Assembly (NCBI RefSeq): GCF_014712675.1
Contig: NZ_JACXSI010000033.1
Coordinates: forward strand, 1-36,001
Direction: 5' to 3'
Origin: Peribacillus faecalis
Lineage (GTDB): Bacteria; Bacillota; Bacilli; Bacillales; DSM-1321
DNA length: 36,001 nucleotides
Below, one piece after another: positions 10,934-21,425 of the stretch (positions are counted from its first letter, which is position 1; every line of letters begins with the position of its first letter). Made by a program: the position numbers and the translations under genes. The notes beneath the pieces were generated by a model. It was given only the letters and a program-made list of their open reading frames with translations. It did no database searches and was not told where the DNA came from.

Positions 10934-11249
10934 TGTGGATAAACATATAATAAGAAAAGATGCGGTTTTCGACAAATTCCACGTGTTGTGGACAAGTAAT
11001 TAATCACACCTGGTGATAAATATCCACAGGTTATGCACACTTTGTGGATAACAATAAACTACGGAAAAAGTTATCAAGAGTGAAAACACAAATATAATAT
11101 CAAAAAAAAGAGGCTGTTGCAATGTTTATTAACAGTTATCCACAAAAGGCAGTCGCTGTGGGAAAAAGTTATGCCCAAATGAATAGTATGTGAAAAAGTG
11201 GTCTAATAGGGTTGTGGATAATAGAAATTTGTCGAATAAACTATCCACA
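10934..11249. other. oriC left part: DnaA-box cluster upstream of dnaA
   Basis: I count four perfect DnaA boxes: 10934-10942, 11043-11051 and 11213-11221 in minus orientation, and 11136-11144 in plus orientation. One-mismatch boxes are at 10987-10995, 11020-11028, 11031-11039 and 11241-11249. The cluster corresponds to incA/incB of B. subtilis, between dnaA and rpmH. The ORF readable across 11129-11335 on the minus strand is not a gene. Confidence 0.92.
10947..10975 (-). promoter_or_regulatory. Candidate SigA promoter of dnaA
   Basis: On the minus strand, TTGTCG (10970-10975), a 17-nt spacer and TATTAT (10947-10952). A perfect DnaA box (10934-10942) overlaps the expected transcription start, a good position for DnaA autorepression. 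The leader of about 130 nt contains a small hairpin with AGCATT/AATGCT arms near 10864-10881. Confidence 0.5.
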
Positions 11250-11618
11250 ATCTTATTCAAGGAGGATTTTAGGCAGGGAAGCGTATAATTTCCGGTTGTT
11301 ACAGAGAAACTGTTCATATGATTTTTCGCATTCATATATACGTGTTTACCCGAGCAAGCGGCATGAGAAACATAAAAATGAGCTAAAATGAAATCTTTTA
11401 TTAGTTTTTACTTGCAAAGTATGCTAATACATGGCATTGTCATAAGGTAGCAAAATTAGAAAGTCGACCAGCTCGAGCGTATTTTTTGCTTATAGAGATC
11501 AATGAAGAACCCAGTTTTTAATTGCGAAGAACATAATTTTTATAAAAAAGAAGATACATTCAAGCTGCGATTATGTATAATAGAATATAGTATGTTGGCC
11601 AGTTTTCATTTATTACAG
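11250..11618. other. AT-rich gap between oriC boxes and the rpmH promoter
   Basis: I see no credible gene, DnaA box or strong hairpin in this stretch. It is AT-rich non-coding DNA, as is usual between the dnaA box field and rpmH. Confidence 0.6.
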
Positions 11619-11648
11619 TTGACATTTATGATGTTCAATCCGTATAAT
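11619..11648 (+). promoter_or_regulatory. SigA promoter of rpmH
   Basis: A perfect -35 TTGACA (11619-11624), an 18-nt spacer and a perfect -10 TATAAT (11643-11648), about 45 bp before rpmH. Confidence 0.88.
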
Positions 11649-11693
11649 TATAAAGACTGTCTTTAACTGTTATCCTCAGGGAGGTGTCATAGA

Positions 11694-11828
11694 ATGAAAA
11701 GAACTTATCAACCAAATAAGCGTAAACACAGCAAAGTTCATGGTTTTCGTGCACGTATGAGCACTAAAAACGGACGTAAAGTGTTAGCTGCTCGTCGTCG
11801 TAAAGGTAGAAAAGTATTATCTGCATAG
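11694..11828 (+). CDS. rpmH: 50S ribosomal protein L34
   Basis: A 44-aa, very basic ribosomal protein of the large subunit: [18 protein letters not shown], then [20 protein letters not shown] and VLSA. The length and sequence are standard for L34. GGGAGGTG precedes the ATG. A terminator begins at the stop codon, so most transcripts probably end here and fewer continue into rnpA. This is the first rightward gene from oriC. Confidence 0.98.
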   Translation: MKRTYQPNKRKHSKVHGFRARMSTKNGRKVLAARRRKGRKVLSA

Positions 11829-11858
11829 GCCACTGAAAAATCTCAGTGGTCTTTTTTT
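11828..11858 (+). terminator. Terminator after rpmH
   Basis: Nine-nt arms GGCCACTGA (11828-11836) and TCAGTGGTC (11843-11851) pair around a 6-nt loop and are followed by T7. It would reduce expression of rnpA relative to rpmH. Confidence 0.88.
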
Positions 11859-11928
11859 CAGTTTAAAATGAACTACAATAACTTTTAGAAGTAATCGCAA
11901 GCGGATTGATCTATTGAAGGTGTGTAAA

Positions 11929-12300
11929 ATGAAAAAGAAATTTAGAATTAAAAAAAATGAAGAATTTCAGCTGGTTTTTCATAAAGGTGAATCGTTTGCT
12001 AATAGACAATTTGTTATATATATCCTTGATAAACAGGAGCAGGACTTCTTTCGGATCGGCTTGTCTGTGAGCAAGAAAATAGGCAATGCAGTGATTAGAA
12101 ATCAAGTGAAGAGATACATTCGACAAGCTTTTTTAGAGCTGAATGAAAGCATACCGGTTGGCAAGGACTATGTCATTATTGCCAGAAAGCCTGCAGCCGA
12201 CATGACCTTCAGTGAAGTGAAAAGCAGCCTGATGCACGTGCTGAGAAGAGCAGGTGCGTTGAAAAACGGCCAAAGAAAGAAAAAAAATATTACTTCCTGA
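11929..12300 (+). CDS. rnpA: Ribonuclease P protein component
   Basis: RnpA (123 aa) is the basic protein partner of RNase P RNA, which matures the 5' ends of tRNAs. The conserved RNR region [18 protein letters not shown] is present. The ATG at 11929 follows AAGGTG at good spacing; an in-frame TTG 15 nt earlier coincides with the ribosome site and is rejected. A 16-nt stem (12289-12306) with no U tract spans the stop codon. It has the usual position between rpmH and yidC. Confidence 0.96.
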   Translation: MKKKFRIKKNEEFQLVFHKGESFANRQFVIYILDKQEQDFFRIGLSVSKKIGNAVIRNQVKRYIRQAFLELNESIPVGKDYVIIARKPAADMTFSEVKSSLMHVLRRAGALKNGQRKKKNITS

Positions 12301-12547
12301 AGTAATGATTAGTATTACATGGTAAAATACATAAGGGTGTTACTTGATTGAAGAATAAGTATTTTCAGTCAAGATTAGATTGCCGACCAGCAATTTATGT
12401 ATCTTCCATCTTTCTTTACTAAAATTTTGGAAACCTTTTCTTTATATCTTTTTCCCGGACAAGCCTCACAAAGCGGGGAAATTGATCAATGGAAAATTAA
12501 TAAATCTTAATATGTAATGAAATAAGGGATTAAGGAGGAAATTACGT

Positions 12548-13318
12548 TTGAAGAAGCGAATATTGCTTATATTGGGCATTGTATCAGTCATGGTGTTATT
12601 GTCCGGCTGTACAGAAGTAAATGTGCCAATCACAGAAGATAGCGAGGGAATTTGGAATAAATACTTCGTTTATCCATTATCATTATTAATCACAACTGTT
12701 TCACATGCTCTTAATAATAGTTTTGGATTGGGGATTATTGTCGTAACGATTCTAATCCGTTTAGTATTGTTGCCATTAATGATCAAGCAAACGAAGAGTA
12801 CAAAAGCAATGCAGGCCATCCAGCCGGAAATGCAAGCGTTAAAAGAAAAATATGCTTCTAAAGACGCAGCCACTCAGCAAAAGCTTCAACAAGAAACGAT
12901 GGCTCTTTTCCAAAAGCATGGAGTTAATCCATTAGCCGGATGTTTCCCGCTACTAATCCAAATGCCAATCTTGATTGGTTTTTACCATGCCATTATGCGA
13001 ACAGAAGAAATTGCGAAATACAGTTTCCTATGGTTCGATTTGGGTGATAAAGATCCATATTATATTTTGCCGATTGTAGCCGGTATTACTACATTTATTC
13101 AACAAAAAATTATGATGGTCGGCCAGGAAAATAATCCGACAATGGCTATGATGCTTTGGATGATGCCAATCATGATCGTTGTTTTTGCGATTAACTTCCC
13201 ATCAGCGCTGTCACTTTACTGGGTTGTAGGTAATATCTTTATGATTGTACAAACTTTATTGATTAAAGGTCCAGATTTGAAGAAGGATTCAGGGAAAGTG
13301 AGAGGAGCGAAAAAGTGA
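12548..13318 (+). CDS. yidC: Membrane protein insertase YidC / SpoIIIJ
   Basis: A 256-aa YidC/OxaI-family insertase that places proteins into the cytoplasmic membrane; the B. subtilis homologue SpoIIIJ is also needed in sporulation. The N-terminus is a lipoprotein signal with lipobox LLSGC (Cys21). Five hydrophobic segments follow. The conserved groove arginine lies in [11 protein letters not shown] (Arg71), and the cytoplasmic hairpin is [16 protein letters not shown] onward. The start is TTG at 12548 after AAGGAGG. The 247-bp gap before it shows no clear gene or promoter. The last bases overlap jag, so the two are translationally coupled. Confidence 0.96.
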   Translation: MKKRILLILGIVSVMVLLSGCTEVNVPITEDSEGIWNKYFVYPLSLLITTVSHALNNSFGLGIIVVTILIRLVLLPLMIKQTKSTKAMQAIQPEMQALKEKYASKDAATQQKLQQETMALFQKHGVNPLAGCFPLLIQMPILIGFYHAIMRTEEIAKYSFLWFDLGDKDPYYILPIVAGITTFIQQKIMMVGQENNPTMAMMLWMMPIMIVVFAINFPSALSLYWVVGNIFMIVQTLLIKGPDLKKDSGKVRGAKK

Positions 13319-13941
13319 GACAAGTAACTGCTACAGGACAAAATGTCGAGGAAGCAGTAAAATCAGCTTTAGCTCAATTGCAAACAACAAGAGATCGAAT
13401 TGATATTGAAGTGCTAGATGAAGGAAAAAAAGGGTTATTCGGCATATTCGGTTCCAGACAAGCGGAAGTAGTGGTCACTTTAGTTCCCGATCCGATTGAG
13501 GAAGCAAAGCAATTTTTACAAAAGGTATGTCAAGATATGGGGCTTGATGTAAAGATTGCTGTTAAAAAGGAAGGAAAGGTCGTTACATTTGAACTGACCG
13601 GCGATAAGATTGCTTTATTAATTGGGAAACGAGGACAAACACTAAATTCTCTTCAATACTTGGTTCAGCTAGTGGCTAATCGTTACTCCAAGCAATACTT
13701 AACGATTATACTAGATGCTGAAGACTACAGAAACAGAAGAACTGACACACTTATTCAGCTTGCTGAACGTATGGCCAAAAAGGTGATGAAAACCAGAAAA
13801 GATGTTGCGCTGGAACCGATGCCTTCTTATGAGCGTAAGGTGATTCATACTGCTTTAATGAAATATGATAAAGTAGAAACACACTCTAGTGGAAAAGATC
13901 CATACCGTCATCTTGTTATTACATTGAAAAAACCTTTATAG
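13315..13941 (+). CDS. jag: RNA-binding protein Jag (KhpB)
   Basis: A 208-aa protein with three parts: a Jag-N domain (about 1-55, with the KKGLFGIFG motif), a KH domain (GKRG at 104-107) and a C-terminal R3H domain. In streptococci the homologue KhpB binds RNA and affects cell-wall synthesis; the link with YidC is conserved gene order. The GTG start at 13315 overlaps the yidC stop (GTGA) and has GAGGAG 7 nt upstream. A terminator overlaps the stop codon. Confidence 0.95.
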   Translation: MRQVTATGQNVEEAVKSALAQLQTTRDRIDIEVLDEGKKGLFGIFGSRQAEVVVTLVPDPIEEAKQFLQKVCQDMGLDVKIAVKKEGKVVTFELTGDKIALLIGKRGQTLNSLQYLVQLVANRYSKQYLTIILDAEDYRNRRTDTLIQLAERMAKKVMKTRKDVALEPMPSYERKVIHTALMKYDKVETHSSGKDPYRHLVITLKKPL

Positions 13942-13963
13942 CATTTGCTATAAAGGTTTTTTT
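13927..13963 (+). terminator. Terminator after jag
   Basis: At least 14 bp pair between AAAACCTTTATAGC (13929-13942) and its complement (13947-13960), around a 4-nt loop and followed by T. The jag stop codon lies in the upstream arm. Confidence 0.92.
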
Positions 13964-13990
13964 GTGCTCTGCAATATAAAGAAGCAATGA

Positions 13991-14091
13991 TGTGGATGGT
14001 GTGAATCAGAGAGATTGTTATTCACATGTGGATAAGTTACAATAATCGTTGGAAAAATGTATTAATATTAAGTGTGGACAATGTATTGTCC
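13991..14091. promoter_or_regulatory. DnaA-box group and palindrome upstream of mnmE
   Basis: A perfect DnaA box TGTGGATAA (14027-14035) abuts TTATTCACA (14018-14026, one mismatch). Another one-mismatch box, TGTGGACAA (14073-14081), overlaps the palindrome GGACAAT-GT-ATTGTCC (14076-14091). A two-mismatch box is at 13991-13999. A second short inverted repeat, TGTCC/GGACA, follows to 14103. DnaA-box clusters outside oriC are known in B. subtilis; whether this one titrates DnaA or regulates mnmE is inference. Confidence 0.6.
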
Positions 14092-14224
14092 TTACAGGGA
14101 CATTATTTCTTTTTTTAGAAAAAACACTGTGGTATTGTAGTTATTTAGGAATAAAAATTTCATGTGCATGTGTATGTTTGCTTAATTATAGAAAACCTAA
14201 TAAAGAATGAGAGGTGACGACAAC

Positions 14225-15610
14225 ATGGAATTTGATACAATTGCAGCTATTTCGACGCCTATGGGCGAAGGAGCAATTGCTATTGTTCGTTTAACTGGCG
14301 ATGAGGCATTATCCATCATCGATAAAATATATAAGGGTCCCAGCGGAAAGAAACTTTCTGAAGCCGCTTCTCACACTATACATTACGGTCATCTGGTTGA
14401 TCCAAAAACAGAAAAAATCATAGAAGAAGTAATGGTATCCGTTATGAGAGCCCCTAAAACCTTCACGAGAGAAGATGTTGTGGAAATTAACTGTCACGGA
14501 GGGCTTGTTTCAGTTAAGAAAGTGTTGAATCTTGTGTTGGCTAACGGAGCAAGGCTGGCTGACCCGGGTGAATTCACAAAGCGCGCTTTTCTAAATGGCC
14601 GTATTGACTTATCGCAAGCAGAAGCGGTAATGGACTTAATTCGCGCAAAAACAGATCGTGCGATGAACGTTGCATTGAACCAAATGGAAGGAAGACTGTC
14701 TAAGCTAATTCAAAGGCTGCGTCAGGAAATCCTTGAAACATTGGCTCACGTAGAAGTAAATATAGACTATCCCGAATATGATGATGTTGAAGAAATGACG
14801 CATCATATGCTAATAGAGAAAGCAACATTCGTACGGAATGAATTGCAGAAACTATTGCAGACAGCTGAACAAGGCAAAATTTTGCGTGAAGGGATTTCAA
14901 CGGTTATTGTCGGTCGTCCTAACGTAGGAAAGTCATCATTATTAAACAGTTTTGTTCAGGAAAATAAAGCGATTGTAACTGACATTCCGGGCACAACACG
15001 CGATGTGATCGAAGAGTACGTCAATGTTCGTGGTGTACCGCTTCGTCTGGTCGATACAGCTGGAATACGTGAAACGGAAGATATTGTTGAGCGGATAGGA
15101 GTCGAAAAATCACGTGCTGTTTTAAAGGAAGCTGATCTGATATTGCTTGTTTTAAACTATGCAGAAGAGCTTTCCGCAGAGGACGAGAATATTTTTGCAG
15201 CGGCTCGTGGCATGGATGTCATCGTTATTGTGAATAAAACAGATTTGCCGCAAAAAATCGATTTGAACAGAGTGAAGGAATTAGCGGGCAGTGCCCCGGT
15301 TGTGACAACTTCCCTGCTTGAAGACCGCGGAGTCGATGAATTGGAAGAAGCAATCTCGGCATTATTCTTCGCAGGTGAGCTTGAGGCAAGCGATTTAACA
15401 TATGTATCGAATACAAGACATATTGCTTTAATTACACAAGCATTGAATACAATTGATGATGCTATAACAGCAATAGAAAACGGAGTGCCGGTTGATTTGG
15501 TGCAAATTGATTTAACAAGGTCATGGGAACTACTTGGAGAAATCATAGGTGATACTGTCAGCGAAAGCTTGATCGATCAGTTATTCTCGCAATTTTGCTT
15601 AGGGAAATAA
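14225..15610 (+). CDS. mnmE: tRNA modification GTPase MnmE
   Basis: MnmE (461 aa) works with MnmG to add the carboxymethylaminomethyl group to wobble U34 of certain tRNAs. The N-terminal tetrahydrofolate-binding domain begins [20 protein letters not shown]. The G domain has GRPNVGKS (230-237), GTTRD (256-260), DTAG (277-280) and NKTD (337-340). The C-terminal FCLGK carries the catalytic Cys458. The ATG at 14225 is 8 nt after GAGGTG; an ATG 18 nt earlier lies upstream of that site and is rejected. It is probably co-transcribed with mnmG (20-bp gap) and rsmG. Confidence 0.98.
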   Translation: MEFDTIAAISTPMGEGAIAIVRLTGDEALSIIDKIYKGPSGKKLSEAASHTIHYGHLVDPKTEKIIEEVMVSVMRAPKTFTREDVVEINCHGGLVSVKKVLNLVLANGARLADPGEFTKRAFLNGRIDLSQAEAVMDLIRAKTDRAMNVALNQMEGRLSKLIQRLRQEILETLAHVEVNIDYPEYDDVEEMTHHMLIEKATFVRNELQKLLQTAEQGKILREGISTVIVGRPNVGKSSLLNSFVQENKAIVTDIPGTTRDVIEEYVNVRGVPLRLVDTAGIRETEDIVERIGVEKSRAVLKEADLILLVLNYAEELSAEDENIFAAARGMDVIVIVNKTDLPQKIDLNRVKELAGSAPVVTTSLLEDRGVDELEEAISALFFAGELEASDLTYVSNTRHIALITQALNTIDDAITAIENGVPVDLVQIDLTRSWELLGEIIGDTVSESLIDQLFSQFCLGK

Positions 15611-15630
15611 ATATTATTGGAGGAGTAAAA

Positions 15631-17517
15631 ATGTCATACGAAGCTGGAAATTATGACGTTATCGTAATCGGTGCTGGTCATGCGGGCTGCGAAGCCGGTT
15701 TAGCTGCCGCTAGAGTCGGGGCCAAAACATTGATGCTGACGATTAACTTGGATATGGTTGCCTTTATGCCATGTAATCCGTCAGTCGGCGGCCCTGCTAA
15801 AGGTATTGTAGTACGTGAAATTGATGCCCTTGGCGGTGAAATGGGTAGAAATATCGATAAAACACACATTCAAATGAGAATGTTGAATACAGGTAAAGGA
15901 CCGGCAGTACGCGCTTTACGTGCACAAGCGGATAAATTCTTATATCAGCAAGAAATGAAACATACTATTGAACAGGAAGAAAATCTTTCATTAGTGCAAG
16001 GTATGGTCGAAAAGCTGATTGTTGAAGATGGTGTATGTAAAGGTGTTATTACACAGACGGGCGCAAAATATTTTGCGAAAACAGTTGTAATTACAACAGG
16101 GACGTTTTTGCGCGGAGAAATTATTATTGGCGAGCTGAAGTATTCAAGCGGTCCGAACAATCAGCAGCCATCTGTTAAACTTTCTGAGCATTTAGAGGAG
16201 CTTGGGCTTGATTTAGTCCGCTTCAAAACAGGTACGCCTCCTCGCGTGAACGGCGATACAATTGATTACAGTCAAACAGAAATTCAGCCGGGTGATGATG
16301 TGCCGCGCGCTTTTTCTTTTGAAACAACGAAATTTATCACTGATCAGCTACCTTGCTGGCTAACATATACAAGTCTGGAAACACATCAAATCATTGATGA
16401 TAATTTGCATAGATCGCCGATGTACTCGGGGATGATCAAAGGAACAGGCCCTCGTTATTGTCCGTCTATCGAAGACAAGGTTGTTCGATTCAATGACAAG
16501 CCACGCCACCAAATTTTCTTGGAGCCGGAAGGAAGACATACACAAGAGGTGTACGTACAGGGCTTATCGACAAGCCTGCCTGAAGACGTGCAAAAAAGAA
16601 TGCTTGCTTCTATCCCTGGTTTAGAAAAGGCGCAACTAATGCGTGCAGGTTACGCAATCGAGTATGATGCGATTGTTCCGACACAGTTATGGCCGACACT
16701 TGAAACGAAAAAGATCAAAAATCTTTATACAGCGGGACAAATTAATGGGACATCCGGATATGAAGAAGCGGCTGGTCAAGGCTTAATGGCGGGTATGAAT
16801 GCCGGACTTAAATCGATTGGTAAAGAAGAAGTAATTTTAGGGAGAGCAGACGCATACATCGGTGTATTGATTGATGACCTTGTCACTAAAGGAACGAATG
16901 AGCCGTACCGACTTCTGACTTCAAGAGCCGAATATCGTTTGTTGCTTCGTCACGATAACGCTGACTTGCGTCTGACTGAAATCGGTGCAAAAGTCGGCCT
17001 TATTAAAGAAAGCCGATACGAGCGATTCTTAGAAAAGAAAGCGTTAATTGCTGAAGAAAAAGAACGTTTAGAGTCAGTCGGCATCAAGCCGACTCATGAA
17101 GTTCAAAGCATTATTGCGGAAGCAGGCGGAAGCGAGTTGAAGGATGGTATCAAGGCAGCCGACTTATTGAAGCGTCCGGAAATGACTTACGCACATATCG
17201 AACAAATTACGCCTAGTGAAAAAACATTGACAGATGATATTAAAGAGCAAGTTGAGATTCAAATTAAATACGAAGGCTACATTCAGAAGTCTCTTCAGCA
17301 AGTAGAAAGACTGAAGAAGATGGAAGATAAGAAAATCCCGGAAAACATCGATTACGATGCAATCAATAGTTTAGCATCGGAAGCGAGACAAAAACTTAAA
17401 TTGGTTCGTCCTCTTACAGTTGCACAAGCTTCCCGTATATCCGGAGTAAATCCTGCCGATATTTCGATTTTGCTTGTATACTTAGAGCAAGGCAAGATTG
17501 CACGGATTTCAAATTAA
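15631..17517 (+). CDS. mnmG: tRNA modification enzyme MnmG
   Basis: MnmG (GidA, 628 aa) is the FAD- and NADH-dependent partner of MnmE in U34 modification. The Rossmann motif [15 protein letters not shown] lies near the N-terminus. Other family blocks are visible: [19 protein letters not shown], and [17 protein letters not shown]. The start MSYEAGNYD at 15631 has GGAGGAG upstream; the in-frame ORF beginning at 15595 overlaps mnmE and is rejected. It is 22 bp before rsmG. Confidence 0.98.
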   Translation: MSYEAGNYDVIVIGAGHAGCEAGLAAARVGAKTLMLTINLDMVAFMPCNPSVGGPAKGIVVREIDALGGEMGRNIDKTHIQMRMLNTGKGPAVRALRAQADKFLYQQEMKHTIEQEENLSLVQGMVEKLIVEDGVCKGVITQTGAKYFAKTVVITTGTFLRGEIIIGELKYSSGPNNQQPSVKLSEHLEELGLDLVRFKTGTPPRVNGDTIDYSQTEIQPGDDVPRAFSFETTKFITDQLPCWLTYTSLETHQIIDDNLHRSPMYSGMIKGTGPRYCPSIEDKVVRFNDKPRHQIFLEPEGRHTQEVYVQGLSTSLPEDVQKRMLASIPGLEKAQLMRAGYAIEYDAIVPTQLWPTLETKKIKNLYTAGQINGTSGYEEAAGQGLMAGMNAGLKSIGKEEVILGRADAYIGVLIDDLVTKGTNEPYRLLTSRAEYRLLLRHDNADLRLTEIGAKVGLIKESRYERFLEKKALIAEEKERLESVGIKPTHEVQSIIAEAGGSELKDGIKAADLLKRPEMTYAHIEQITPSEKTLTDDIKEQVEIQIKYEGYIQKSLQQVERLKKMEDKKIPENIDYDAINSLASEARQKLKLVRPLTVAQASRISGVNPADISILLVYLEQGKIARISN

Positions 17518-17539
17518 TTAAATAGGTGTGAAAAAATAG

Positions 17540-18256
17540 ATGAATGAACAACAATTTGCAGAAAAACTGGCGGAGAAAGGTATTGAGCTTTCTCCTCGCC
17601 AATTAGAACAGTTCCGACTTTACTTTGAGACTCTTGTAGAGTGGAATGAAAAAATGAATTTGACAGCAATCACTGACAAAGATGAAGTGTATTTGAAACA
17701 CTTTTATGACTCAATCTCAGCAGCTTTCTATTTCGATCTCCACTCAGTTGAAAGTATTTGCGATGTCGGCGCCGGGGCTGGTTTCCCAAGTATACCGATA
17801 AAAATTTGCTTTCCGCACCTGCACGTTTCAATCGTTGATTCTTTAAATAAACGAATTACATTTTTAAACCATTTAGCGGATGTTTTACAATTAGAGAATG
17901 TATCATTCTATCATGATCGAGCGGAAACTTTCGGGCAAAATCCGAATCATCGTGAAAAGTATGATTTAGTAACAGCAAGAGCCGTTGCGAGAATGTCCGT
18001 CCTATCTGAATTGTGCATGCCGTTAGTGAAAGTCGGCGGTCAATTTTTAGCTATGAAAGCATCCAGTGCCCAAGATGAAATGAAAATAGCTGAAAAAGCA
18101 ATTAAAACTTTTGGAGGCAAAATCCATACAGTCGAAAAAATGCTGCTTCCTTTTGAAGAAAGTGAACGAAACATCATTGTTATAAATAAAGTTAAGGCAA
18201 CAGCTAAAAAGTATCCAAGAAAACCGGGTACACCAAATAAACAGCCGATTGAGTAA
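17540..18256 (+). CDS. rsmG: 16S rRNA (guanine-N7) methyltransferase RsmG
   Basis: RsmG (GidB, 238 aa) methylates N7 of G527 (E. coli numbering) in 16S rRNA using S-adenosylmethionine; loss gives low-level streptomycin resistance in several bacteria. The SAM-binding motif [15 protein letters not shown] and the block [10 protein letters not shown] are intact. The C-terminus is basic, ending [16 protein letters not shown]. The gene closes the mnmE-mnmG-rsmG cluster. Its stop codon is inside a strong hairpin, and a parS-like site lies 24 bp downstream. Confidence 0.97.
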   Translation: MNEQQFAEKLAEKGIELSPRQLEQFRLYFETLVEWNEKMNLTAITDKDEVYLKHFYDSISAAFYFDLHSVESICDVGAGAGFPSIPIKICFPHLHVSIVDSLNKRITFLNHLADVLQLENVSFYHDRAETFGQNPNHREKYDLVTARAVARMSVLSELCMPLVKVGGQFLAMKASSAQDEMKIAEKAIKTFGGKIHTVEKMLLPFEESERNIIVINKVKATAKKYPRKPGTPNKQPIE

Positions 18257-18271
18257 TCACTCAATCGGCTG
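18242..18271 (+). terminator. 13-bp hairpin at the rsmG stop, no U tract
   Basis: CAGCCGATTGAGT (18242-18254) pairs perfectly with ACTCAATCGGCTG (18259-18271) around a 4-nt loop. No T run follows, so it is a poor intrinsic terminator and may instead protect the 3' end of the mRNA. Confidence 0.45.
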
Positions 18272-18280
18272 AAATGGAAA

Positions 18281-18296
18281 TGTTTCATGTGAAACT
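18281..18296. other. parS-like site between rsmG and noc
   Basis: TGTTTCATGTGAAACT differs from the ParB site consensus TGTTNCACGTGAAACA at two positions (C to T in the centre, last A to T). The core GTTTCA-TGAAAC palindrome is intact. The rest of the 18297-18552 gap has no gene and no strong promoter that I can identify. Confidence 0.55.
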
Positions 18297-18552
18297 GCTA
18301 TTTTGCTAGTTTACCTGTTTAACAGACACTAAGAAGTTTTGCTTTAATATTTTTATAGCTGCTATTTTTTTAAAGGAACTTGTTTGTTTAATAGAGAATA
18401 AGTTAAAGAGATGAATTCATTGAAATTACATAGGCGGCGACAATTCATAGACGATTTGTTTGCTGATTTATATATACGTTAATTGTACATTGACGTCCTC
18501 TTGTCCATTGTGACAGAAGACGAGTTTTCACTTAAAGGTGGTGTTTAGGGAA

Positions 18553-19419
18553 ATGAAGCATCCTTTTTCGCGTTTCTTTGGAACGGGTACAAAAGAAGAA
18601 AAGCGCTTAGAAGAACAAATAGAAGAAGTGAAGCAAAGCAACAACGAAGAAGTTAAAAAAATTCCCTTGAATGATATTGTCCCTAATCGTTTTCAGCCGA
18701 GAACAGTTTTTGATGATGATAAAATTGCTGAATTGGCACAAACGATTCATACGCACGGCATCATTCAACCGATAGTCGTCAGAGAGTATGAAAAGGGCAA
18801 GTATGAGCTAATTGCTGGCGAACGCCGCTTCCGGGCAATGACAAAGCTTGGATGGGAGTTTGCACCTGCTCTTGTTAAGGAGTTCAATGATACAGAAACT
18901 GCTTCTATTGCTTTAATTGAAAACCTTCAGCGAGAGGAACTGACGCCAATTGAAGAGGCGGTTGCCTACAGTAAACTGATTGAATTACATCAGCTGACTC
19001 AAGAAGCATTGGCACAAAGACTCGGCATTGGCCAATCAACAGTAGCGAATAAATTACGTTTGCTGAAGTTGCCAGAGCAAGTGCAGGAAGCATTATTGCA
19101 AAAAGTAATTACAGAACGCCACGCTCGTTCTTTGATTCCGTTGAAAAATGAAGAGAAACAAATTGCATTATTACAAGAGATTATTGAGAGAAACTTGAAT
19201 GTGAAGCAAACTGAAGAACGGGTGCAAAGGCTGCTGGAGGCTACCGAGCAGAAACCGAAGGCTAAGAGGAAAGCGTTCAGTAAGGATATGAGAATTGCTG
19301 TTAATACAATACGCCAATCATTGACGATGGTTAAGGACAATGGCATAAATCTCGATGCGGAGGAAGAAGAGCACGAGGAGTATTATCAATTCACGATTAA
19401 GATTCCAAAAAATAAATAG
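18553..19419 (+). CDS. noc: Nucleoid occlusion protein Noc
   Basis: Noc (288 aa) is a ParB-family CTPase that binds its own DNA sites and the membrane to stop division over the nucleoid. The N-terminus [10 protein letters not shown] matches the B. subtilis Noc membrane-targeting helix and separates it from ParB. The CTP-binding block GERRFRAM and [14 protein letters not shown] are present, followed by the helix-turn-helix [20 protein letters not shown]. The ATG at 18553 fits homologues; an in-frame GTG 15 nt earlier overlaps AAAGGTGG. Its place between rsmG and parA is the usual one. No perfect Noc-binding site was seen in the window. Confidence 0.95.
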   Translation: MKHPFSRFFGTGTKEEKRLEEQIEEVKQSNNEEVKKIPLNDIVPNRFQPRTVFDDDKIAELAQTIHTHGIIQPIVVREYEKGKYELIAGERRFRAMTKLGWEFAPALVKEFNDTETASIALIENLQREELTPIEEAVAYSKLIELHQLTQEALAQRLGIGQSTVANKLRLLKLPEQVQEALLQKVITERHARSLIPLKNEEKQIALLQEIIERNLNVKQTEERVQRLLEATEQKPKAKRKAFSKDMRIAVNTIRQSLTMVKDNGINLDAEEEEHEEYYQFTIKIPKNK

Positions 19420-19430
19420 TTATGCACCAT

Positions 19431-19478
19431 TAGGGTTCCTGCGGGCTTTTGAAACAGCATCAGGAACCCTTTATTTAT
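19431..19478 (+). terminator. Terminator after noc
   Basis: AGGGTTCCTG (19432-19441) pairs with CAGGAACCCT (19461-19470) around a 19-nt loop, followed by TTATTTATT. The remaining gap to parA (19479-19717) shows only AT-rich DNA without a convincing promoter. Confidence 0.8.
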
Positions 19479-19717
19479 TCTCTGTCCTGATGCCAACCAA
19501 AATAATGGAAAATGTAATTAATTTTAAAATCAACTCGTCACTATTTATGATAAAATAAGAGACATGTATTATTCTATAAGGTTTTAGTGGCTCTTTTGAG
19601 TAAAGCGATGCAAACATGGTGAAGATTTAGAATGGCTCACTATGGGAATTTCCTGATACTTCGAGAGCTATTTTGGTTATTATTAGCATTCCTTATGAAG
19701 TAAAGGTAGGTGACATC

Positions 19718-20479
19718 GTGGGTAAAATAGTATCGATCGCTAACCAGAAAGGCGGCGTAGGAAAGACAACATCATCTGTTAATCTTGCTGCTTGCTTAGC
19801 ATATATGGGAAAAAAGATTTTGCTGGTGGATATAGACCCACAAGGCAATGCAACCAGCGGTGTTGGAATTGAAAAAGCAGATGTTGACCAATGCATCTAT
19901 GATGTGCTTGTTGATGACGTTGATGCAGGGGATGTAATCAAGTCTGCTAAAGTAGAAAACCTGGATGTTATTCCAGCTACTATTCAGTTGGCTGGTGCAG
20001 AAATAGAACTTGTTCCGACAATATCAAGAGAAGTCAGGTTAAAGCGCGCTTTAGATAAAGTAGTCGATCAGTATGACTATATTATTATTGATTGCCCCCC
20101 TTCGCTTGGTCTGTTGACAATTAATGCCCTGACTGCTTCGGATACGGTTATCATTCCAGTTCAGTGCGAGTACTATGCATTGGAAGGATTAAGTCAGCTG
20201 TTGAATACAGTTCGCCTCGTGCAAAAACATCTCAATGAAGACCTGAAAATTGAGGGTGTGCTATTGACCATGTTAGATGCGAGAACAAACTTAGGTATTC
20301 AAGTTATAGAAGAAGTAAAGAAATACTTTCAAGATAAGGTATACAAGACGATTATCCCGAGAAATGTTCGTCTGAGTGAAGCGCCCAGTCACGGTGAACC
20401 AATCATTATTTATGATGCGAAGTCTAAAGGAGCAGAGGTATATTTAGATTTGGCAAAGGAAGTGTTATCGCATGGGTAA
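19718..20479 (+). CDS. parA: Chromosome partitioning ATPase ParA (Soj)
   Basis: ParA/Soj (253 aa) is a deviant Walker ATPase that positions origins with ParB and, in B. subtilis, also controls DnaA activity. The deviant Walker A motif KGGVGKTT (11-18) has the signature lysine. [10 protein letters not shown] and [14 protein letters not shown] are the other nucleotide motifs. I chose the GTG at 19718 ([10 protein letters not shown]), which follows AGGTG and matches B. subtilis Soj; the ORF extends to 19673 without homology. It overlaps parB by 8 bp. Confidence 0.97.
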   Translation: MGKIVSIANQKGGVGKTTSSVNLAACLAYMGKKILLVDIDPQGNATSGVGIEKADVDQCIYDVLVDDVDAGDVIKSAKVENLDVIPATIQLAGAEIELVPTISREVRLKRALDKVVDQYDYIIIDCPPSLGLLTINALTASDTVIIPVQCEYYALEGLSQLLNTVRLVQKHLNEDLKIEGVLLTMLDARTNLGIQVIEEVKKYFQDKVYKTIIPRNVRLSEAPSHGEPIIIYDAKSKGAEVYLDLAKEVLSHG

Positions 20480-21314
20480 AGGATTAGGTAAAGGTATAAA
20501 CGCACTATTTACGAACCTGGAAACAACTAAGGAAGACACTGTACAAGAGATCTCGGTTAAAGATATTAGGGCAAACCCGTATCAACCGAGGAAAATCTTT
20601 AAAGAAGAAGCGATAGAGGAACTGAAACAATCCATTATCCAGCATGGTATTCTGCAACCAATCATAGTGAAGAAAAGCATTAAAGGATATGAGATTGTAG
20701 TAGGGGAAAGACGTTTCCGGGCAGCAAAAGAAGCAGGACTACAAAAGGTTCCTGTTGTAGTCAGAGATTTTACCAGTTCTGAAATGATGGAACTGGCTGT
20801 TTTAGAAAATCTTCAAAGAGAAGATTTGACACCGCTTGAAGAAGCGGCAGCTTATCAAACTTTATTAGACCGTTTAGATGTGACGCAAGAAGAACTGGCG
20901 AAGCGGTTAGGGAAAAGCAGACCTCATATCACGAACCATATCAGATTATTATCCCTTCCTCGACCTGTTCAGGAACTGATTACGCAGGGCAAAATTTCGA
21001 TGGGACATGGACGTGCTTTATTGGGATTGAAGAATAAAGACCTTTTGGATAAACTCGTTGAAAAAATTGTTAAAGAGGAAATGAACGTTCGTCAACTGGA
21101 GCAATATATTCAACAATTGAACGAGAGTGTTCCACGTGAAACGAAAAAGCCCGAAGTCAAGAAGGATGTATTCATACAAGAACAGGAAAATCTCTTAAGA
21201 GAGCGCTTCGGAACAACGGTAACAATATCACAGAGAAAGAAAAAAGGAAAAATCGAAATAGAGTTTTTCTCGCCGGAAGATTTGAACCGTATTCTCGAAC
21301 TTCTTGAAAAATAA
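20472..21314 (+). CDS. parB: Chromosome partitioning protein ParB (Spo0J)
   Basis: ParB/Spo0J (280 aa) is a CTP-dependent clamp that loads at parS, spreads, and recruits SMC and ParA. The N-terminal CTPase has GERRFR (78-83) and ENLQRE (112-117). A helix-turn-helix spans about 137-160 ([20 protein letters not shown]). The C-terminal dimerisation region follows a Lys-rich linker. The ATG overlaps the end of parA (8 bp), so translation is coupled. The gene carries a parS site in its own coding sequence, as B. subtilis spo0J does. A terminator follows at once. Confidence 0.97.
   Translation: MGKGLGKGINALFTNLETTKEDTVQEISVKDIRANPYQPRKIFKEEAIEELKQSIIQHGILQPIIVKKSIKGYEIVVGERRFRAAKEAGLQKVPVVVRDFTSSEMMELAVLENLQREDLTPLEEAAAYQTLLDRLDVTQEELAKRLGKSRPHITNHIRLLSLPRPVQELITQGKISMGHGRALLGLKNKDLLDKLVEKIVKEEMNVRQLEQYIQQLNESVPRETKKPEVKKDVFIQEQENLLRERFGTTVTISQRKKKGKIEIEFFSPEDLNRILELLEK
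21128..21143. other. parS site inside parB
   Basis: TGTTCCACGTGAAACG matches the parS consensus TGTTNCACGTGAAACA at all but the last base. It encodes residues within SVPRET of ParB (about 219-224). B. subtilis has a parS at the equivalent place in spo0J. Confidence 0.9.
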
Positions 21315-21340
21315 ACCATCCAACCGGATGGTTTTTATTT
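21313..21340 (+). terminator. Terminator after parB
   Basis: AAACCATCC (21313-21321) pairs with GGATGGTTT (21326-21334) around AACC, followed by TTATTT. The first arm overlaps the parB stop codon. Confidence 0.85.
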
Positions 21341-21425
21341 GCTGTAATTTTGTTAGAAAAAAACCTTTGCCGGGTATATAATCAGCCTAGAGAAAGAAAC
21401 TAAAAGGACAGATATAAGGCTGAAT

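Noticed and set aside
11129-11335. 68-codon minus-strand reading frame in the oriC gap
   Set aside because: It overlaps several DnaA boxes, lacks a good ribosome site and resembles no known family.
12301-12547. Search for an extra gene (such as yidD) between rnpA and yidC
   Set aside because: No open frame with family similarity or ribosome site is present.
19355-19558. 67-codon frame overlapping the end of noc
   Set aside because: It is out of frame with noc, spans the noc terminator and has no ribosome site of note.
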